Of a stretch of 64,000 bases of DNA, positions 59,054-64,000 are shown piece after piece (position 1 is the stretch's first letter; the number at the start of each line of letters is the position of its first letter). The stretch is from Atkinsonella hypoxylon. Its lineage: Eukaryota; Ascomycota; Sordariomycetes; Hypocreales; Clavicipitaceae. Below the pieces are notes generated by a model. It worked only from the letters and a program-made list of their open reading frames with translations. It had not been told where the DNA came from and made no database searches. The translations under genes were made by a program, and so were the position numbers. The stretch lies in contig JFHB01000054.1 in the NCBI GenBank assembly GCA_000729835.1, positions 1-64,000 on the forward strand, in the 5' to 3' direction.

Positions 59054-60021
59054 ATGCGTTTCGCTGCTGCTGCTGCCGTCCTGGCCGGTTCCGCCGCGGC
59101 CACCGACATGTCTTCCGGATCCAGTTCTTCTACCGGTGCCCCCGCTGCGACCAGCACCGACTTCACCACCCAGTTGGTCACCATCACCGCCTGCCCTGCG
59201 TCGGTCACCGACTGCCCGGCCCGCTCTACCAAGGTGTCGACCAGCATCATCCCCTTGACCACGTCGACCTTTTTCGAAACCCGGGTGCACACCATCATCA
59301 AGTGCGCCTCCACCGTCACCAACTGCCCGGCTCGCAGCGTCGTCGTGTCCACCGAGACCGTGGCCGTCTCGACCACGGTTTGCCCTGTTGCCCATGAGAG
59401 CCAAACCGCGTCAGCCTCCCCGACATGGGGCAACTCTACCGCCGCTGTGCCCCCTGCTAGCACTGAGGTTGGTCACTGCGGTGGCAGCCCCTGCCCGCCT
59501 GAGTCGGCCACCTCGGCGGCCTCCCAGCTGGCTCCTCCCCAGAGCAGCGGTGCTAGCGGTGGCATGTGCGGCGGCAAGCCCTGCCCGCCTGAGTCTGCAA
59601 CCACGCCCGCGACCGAGCTGGCTCCTCCCCAGAGCACCGGCGAGGTTTGCTCTGCCCACTCTGTGTACGCTGTCACCAAGTCTTACACTACTGTCTTGAC
59701 CACGGTCGAGTACAACACCGTCGATGTGCCCTGCTCCGGCGCCCCTCCTACCCAGGCCTCGGGCAGCGGAGTGCCTCCTTCCTACACCGGTGCTCCCAAC
59801 GCAACGTAAGTGACCAATCTCAGTTTATAATCCATGTTCACAAGCTCTACCATGCCGTGAATCATACAACAGTACGCACCGCATTCAAATACACACAGTT
59901 ATACTAACATCCCATCTCCAGTACCTCTCTTGTCCCTGTCCCTACTGCAGGTGCCGCTTCCCTCGCCAGCTCCGCCATCTTCGCTGCTGTCGCTGGCGTT
60001 GCCGCCTTCGTCCTTGCTTAA
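59054..60021 (+). CDS. Ser/Thr/Pro-rich secreted protein with predicted GPI anchor (cell wall)
   Basis: Two exons, 59054-59805 and 59922-60021, with a 116-nt intron (GTAAGT...branch ATACTAAC...CAG), give 283 aa. A signal peptide (MRFAAAAAVLAGSAAA) is followed by a Ser/Thr-rich body with regularly spaced cysteines. The C-terminus (SLASSAIFAAVAGVAAFVLA) is a hydrophobic tail without charged residues, preceded by small residues, as expected for GPI attachment. Two internal duplications are visible: residues about 44-65 and 80-101 share a C-x5-6-C-P-A-R-S motif, and residues about 140-165 and 170-195 repeat CGG-x-PCPPESAT...LAPPQS with a 90-nt period. This suggests a heavily O-glycosylated wall or adhesin-like protein. 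Codon use is strongly C-ending and the leader is pyrimidine-rich, both suggesting high expression. No enzyme domain is seen. Confidence 0.82.
59471..59637 (+). repeat. 90-nt in-frame duplication within the GPI-protein gene
   Basis: Two copies starting at 59471 and 59561 encode the GHCGG/GMCGG-x-PCPPESAT...LAPPQS unit. The nucleotide similarity is high, which suggests a fairly recent tandem duplication. Confidence 0.8.
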
Positions 60022-61855
60022 GTATTTTCTTTCGACTACATAGTTGAAGCCTAAGGCTACGTACGGCAATCGACTTTCACGACGGACATTTCATCTTCTG
60101 GGAATCATGGGTTGGACAATGTACAGAAAGTTTTAAACCTAGATTCGCTGAATAGTATTAGCATTTACGGCGACAAAATATATAATCTATATAAAGGGCT
60201 CATTCCAATGTATTTATTAATATGCTAATTGTATTTTGGGTGGGCGTACGGGAGAGGCCACATCTTCAGCAGGAACGGAAGAGACGGTTCACCCTGGATG
60301 TCTTGCTTTTGAACACAACCCCTTTTTTTTTTTTTCTTCATCCTCATGAAGGTTTTGATTCTTGAGAAACAGTAATGATTTCATTCTCTTACCACAATCA
60401 TGACCTGATCAAGTATAAGTTGGAAGTAGGAAGCTAACTAGCCTAAAACACGTGCCCCTGTCCCATCTGACCGCCAGCTCTGTGTAACTAACATTCATTT
60501 CGGATGCGGCACGTCGCGTTCCAGAATGGGACTGGATCCAGTCTCGCGGAAATTGCAGTCCCCAAGTGCTCGGCCCAGTTTTTGCACAACCGTGATTAAA
60601 CAGGACCGCCCACCCTGGCTAAAACGGCTGGGATCCCGCCAATCACAGCCCCACATCCGCCGAGTTTGGTAATCCTTGGTAATCCGCTGTGGAGCAAGCG
60701 GCGCCAGCTTCTAAATGAGGCTTCGTACGGAACACAGACTACGGAGTTGCTCCGCACAGCACCATGGCCATGGCGCGCGACTTGTAAGACAGTTTTAAGA
60801 TTGACAAAGTCGCCAACCTGTGATTGTTCTCCGGACTCCGGCTTCGCCATGGTACTTACCGGCATGTATCGACTCTCATGAAGCCTGGAATGAAAAAGGA
60901 TGTTTCGTGGTGAATAGCCCGGATTAGGCTCACCGTCGTGTTCCTATATGCGAATGGTTTCGTTGTTCCACTGCGACTGCCTAAAGGAGCTGAAACTGGA
61001 AATCTAGCCGCCAGCGGGATTGCCCACCTTGTTGATTTTAAATCTGGCCTTGTATGACGAGTATCCTGGTGTTGGAACGGGGTGTGTGTGTGTGCTTGCT
61101 TGAGGCTGTCTTTTTTTTTTTTTTTTTTTTCTTGGATTCTCCGCGCCTTCCTTGTGTCTGAGGGTGAGGGTGAGCTTAGGGTAGATATTGAACTCGTTGA
61201 GTTGACGTGACGGCAAGAGGCAAGTCATCTTAGTAACGGAGAAATGGGAAATTCTAGCCACTTAGCACGGCCTTTGGGACATGCATTCACACACAGGCCC
61301 CATCTGGGCCTTTTGTGAAACGCAAAAACACCTGTGTGCATGCGGAACGGCACGGGCTGAGATTCCATTTTAGGCAGCATCGGCCTGTCTCGGAGCACGA
61401 GGTTCTCACTGCGTCGCACGACAAGAGCATTTGTCTGTGGCTCATACTGTGCCTGCATAATGGGTGTTCGCCATCATTCCAAGTAACTTGAACAGCCATT
61501 GCCATGGCTCAAATGGCTTCATCAAGTCCGGCGGGTGAGCATCAAGGAGAATCTTCTCTCGAGTGGATCGTGTATCAGCTTCGGGGTGGCTACCATGAGT
61601 GCTCGGCGACTGCATACGACCTGCGGCCACGATGTCAATATTTCATTAATAACACGCCGTACCGACCGACCGACCGACCGACCGACCGACCGAACTTTTG
61701 GAGCTGCGGCTCAACAATAATGGACCGTCGAGCCTAGCCAAGCCCGTTTCGCCGTCACCCGCTCCACTCGGCACCCCGCATCCGATTGCCCATCTACGGT
61801 CTAAACTCGGTTCCTGCCCTTCCTCAGTCTTGCAACACGCGACTCCTTCCCCCTC
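60022..61855. other. Interval between the GPI-protein and aminopeptidase genes
   Basis: 1.8 kb with T-tracts (60,328-60,339 and 61,111-61,130) and an ACCG microsatellite (61,661-61,693). Nothing coding is supported. The last 150 bp are probably the aminopeptidase promoter and leader. Confidence 0.55.
61661..61693. repeat. ACCG tetranucleotide repeat, eight copies
   Basis: A perfect (ACCG)8 tract about 195 bp upstream of the first possible aminopeptidase start codon. Confidence 0.85.
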
Positions 61856-63620
61856 ATGCTCTCGCGGTCATCTGTCTTGCCCGCGCCCTCTCCCCGACTC
61901 TTCAAATCCACGCCAAGCGAGCTTGCCGGCGCAACAGCTCGGGTCCGATTCCGTCACTACTTCTCGACCACAACAACAGCGTTTATCATGGCTCCACCAA
62001 AGGCTGCTCTCGACTTCGTTGATTTCGTCAACGCCTCTCCCACCCGTATGTCGACCTCAATTCGTGTCGAACCAAGTTGTCCCCCAAGCCTTATTTCCTT
62101 CACCTGTCACGATCCTCACGCGCAAGCTCCCTTACCGGCGCTACAAGATTCTAATCACAAACGACGCTAACACATTCCCTTGATCAGCTTACCATGTCAC
62201 ACGGAGCGCCGCCCATCGGTTCGAAAAAGCCGGCTTCAAGCTGATCAAGGAACGCGACTCCTGGGCCTCGACCCTCAAGCCAGGCGGCAAGTACTACCTC
62301 ACCCGCAACGGTTCATCCATCATCGCCTTCACCATCGGGCGCAAATGGCGTCCCGGAAACCCCATCTCCATCGTCGGAGCCCATACCGACTCTTGCTGCT
62401 TGCGCTTGAAGCCCGTGTCTAAAGCGACCAACGTCGGCTACCTTCAAGTCGGCGTCGAAGCATATGGTGGAGGCATCTGGCACTCGTGGTTCGACCGCGA
62501 TCTCAGCATCGCCGGCAGGGTCCTCGTCACGGAGGGCGACAATTTCGTCCAGAAGCTCATTAAGGTTGAAAAACCCTTGCTGCGCATTCCCACCCTGGCC
62601 ATTCACCTCCACCCGCAATCTAGCTTCGATCCCAACAAGGAAACAGAGCTGTTTCCCATCATTGGTCTTGCTGCCGCCGAGTTGAACAAATGCGCCGACG
62701 CCGACGCCGACGCCGACGCTGCTGCTGCTGCTCAGGCAGACGAGCACGAGGATTTCAAGCCTCTTGAGAACATGACTGATCGCCATCATCCGGCTGTGCT
62801 GGACGTGATTGCCCAAGAGCTGAACGCCAAGGTGGCTGATATTGTCGACTTTGAACTCGTCCTGTACGATACCCAGAAGTCTGTCATCGGTGGCCTCAAG
62901 GATGAACTCATCTTCTCACCCCGTCTGGACAATCTGGGCATGACGTACTGCTCCGTCGAAGGCCTTATTTCCTCGGTGCGAGAGAGCAGCTCGCTGAACG
63001 AGGACTCGACCATCCGAATGATTGCCTGCTTCGACCACGAGGAAATCGGATCGACGTCTGCGCAAGGCGCGCATTCCAACCTGCTGCCGTCCGTCATCCG
63101 CCGCTTGGCGTCTCTTCCCAGCAACCGAGATGCACCCAGGGACGGCAGCCATGAGGCCGTCCGCCACGAAGGTGAGGAGTCGACGGCTTACGAACAGACC
63201 TTGGCACGATCCTTCCTCGTGTCAGCAGACATGGCCCACGCCGTCCATCCCAACTACGCCGGGAAGTACGAGTCCTCTCACCAGCCGGCCATGAACAAGG
63301 GCACCGTCATCAAGATCAACGCCAACCAGCGCTACGCCACCAATTCGCCGGGTATTGTCCTCGTTCAAGAATGTGCTCGCCTTGCTGGTGTGCCCCTGCA
63401 GCTGTTCGTCGTGCGTAACGACTCTCCCTGCGGCAGCACAATCGGGCCTGGTTTGGCCGCCAGGCTGGGCATGCGCACTCTGGACCTGGGTAACCCTCAG
63501 CTTAGTATGCACAGCATTCGTGAGACAGGTGGTTCAGCGGATGTGGAATATGCGACCAAGTTGTTTGAGAAGTTCTTTGCCAACTATGGCGCTTTGGAGC
63601 CCAAGATCCTGATCGACTAG
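61856..63620 (+). CDS. Aspartyl aminopeptidase, peptidase family M18
   Basis: Removes N-terminal Asp/Glu from peptides; a dodecameric di-zinc enzyme. Exons 61856-62045 and 62188-63620 are joined across a 142-nt intron (GTATGT...GATCAG) through NASPT-PYHVTRSA, a family hallmark. Metal ligands are visible: His in VGAHTDS, Asp in SPRLDNLG, the Glu-Glu pair in CFDHEEIGS, Asp in VSADMAHAVHPN and His in LSMHSIRETGG. From ATG 61856 the protein is 540 aa; from the in-frame ATG 61988 (MAPPKAALDFVDFV) it is 496 aa, the normal length. The 44-residue extension is rich in Ser, Arg and Thr without acidic residues apart from one Glu, and ends RFRHYFSTTTT, which resembles a mitochondrial presequence. Both starts may be used. 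A family insert near the middle carries an (Ala-Asp)n run, four GCCGAC units starting near 62,694, followed by poly-Ala. Confidence 0.9.
62694..62736 (+). repeat. GCCGAC/GCTGCT codon repeat in the aminopeptidase gene
   Basis: Four GCCGAC units, then a GCT run, encode alternating Ala-Asp followed by poly-Ala in a surface insert. The repeat is in frame and likely variable in length. Confidence 0.75.
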
Positions 63621-64000
63621 GGTTTACCCCAGGAGGAGAAAGGAGGTTTTTTTTTTTTTTTTTTTTCTCTCTGAATTGTCGAGATGCAATAAGTAGATAT
63701 GAAGCATGAGACTTGCGAATCGAGCGGAAGGATGCATGGATAAGAGGAGTTGAGGTGTTGATCATGGAATGCGTGCGAAGATGACATGGGTGTAATGAGG
63801 TTCAGATCTAGCAGAGTGCATTAGTCACGATAGAAACCATCTTCCGTAACTTGATCACCATAATCGTTAAAAAACTATCAAGCTACCATTTTCTCAGTTC
63901 GCCCACGTCCAACGTGTATCAAGAGGTATATTGTAACAATTCAAGCCTATACCAACGCCAAGTCCCCGGTCACGAAAACATCAAAAGAACCTTGCCATGC
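63621..64000. other. Aminopeptidase 3' flank
   Basis: It begins with a T-tract (about 63,648-63,666) that probably lies in the 3' untranslated region. No further gene is seen before the window ends. Confidence 0.5.

Overview
The window is nuclear DNA of a filamentous ascomycete, most likely a Sordariomycete (Hypocreales-like). The evidence is short 45-230 nt spliceosomal introns with GTRNGT donors and CTAAC/CTGAC branch sites, a fungal-type Sec12, Los1 and Med15, a highly reducing iterative polyketide synthase, an intron-bearing tRNA-Gly, and a block of DNA with a very strong repeat-induced point mutation (RIP) signature. Gene models below are spliced by eye from reading-frame continuity and family knowledge; nothing was searched against a database.

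Layout. (1) Bases 1 to about 18,680 are an AT-rich, gene-free block in which CpA/TpG are nearly gone and TpA is very abundant. Inside it I can define one complete Copia-type LTR retrotransposon on the minus strand (4258-10442): two 502-bp LTRs, a 5-bp target duplication AGGGC, a primer site matching the anticodon arm of initiator tRNA-Met, and a polypurine tract. There is also a Tad-like LINE on the minus strand (about 10.5-15 kb), an unrecognised RIP-degraded plus-strand reading frame (about 240-1730), and smaller debris. (2) 19.3-21.2 kb: SEC12, the ER exchange factor for Sar1. (3) 21.2-29.5 kb: 8.3 kb with no convincing gene, but with a perfect 35-bp inverted repeat. (4) 29.6-34.1 kb: Mediator subunit 15. 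(5) 35.1 kb: tRNA-Gly(GCC). (6) 35.8-48.1 kb: a small secondary-metabolism locus. It has a TauD-like Fe(II)/2-oxoglutarate dioxygenase (minus), a 2,202-residue highly reducing PKS (minus) and, divergent from the PKS across a 1.4-kb shared promoter region, an FSH1-type serine hydrolase. (7) 48.8-49.0 kb: a degenerate 62-bp tandem repeat. (8) 49.8-53.2 kb: LOS1/exportin-T (minus). (9) 53.2-59.05 kb: 5.8 kb without a convincing gene. (10) 59.05-60.0 kb: a Ser/Thr/Pro-rich GPI-anchored wall protein. (11) 61.9-63.6 kb: aspartyl aminopeptidase (M18).

How the parts work together. SEC12, MED15, LOS1, the aminopeptidase and the tRNA are housekeeping genes. The accessory part is the PKS locus. The PKS carries KS-AT-DH-(pseudoKR)-ER-KR-ACP but no methyltransferase and no releasing domain. 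The divergent FSH hydrolase is a good candidate for releasing the chain, as LovG does for LovB. The dioxygenase is a candidate tailoring enzyme. The locus sits between MED15 and LOS1. The 5' block is an inactivated transposon nest, with the reverse-transcriptase catalytic aspartates changed to asparagine in both recognisable elements.
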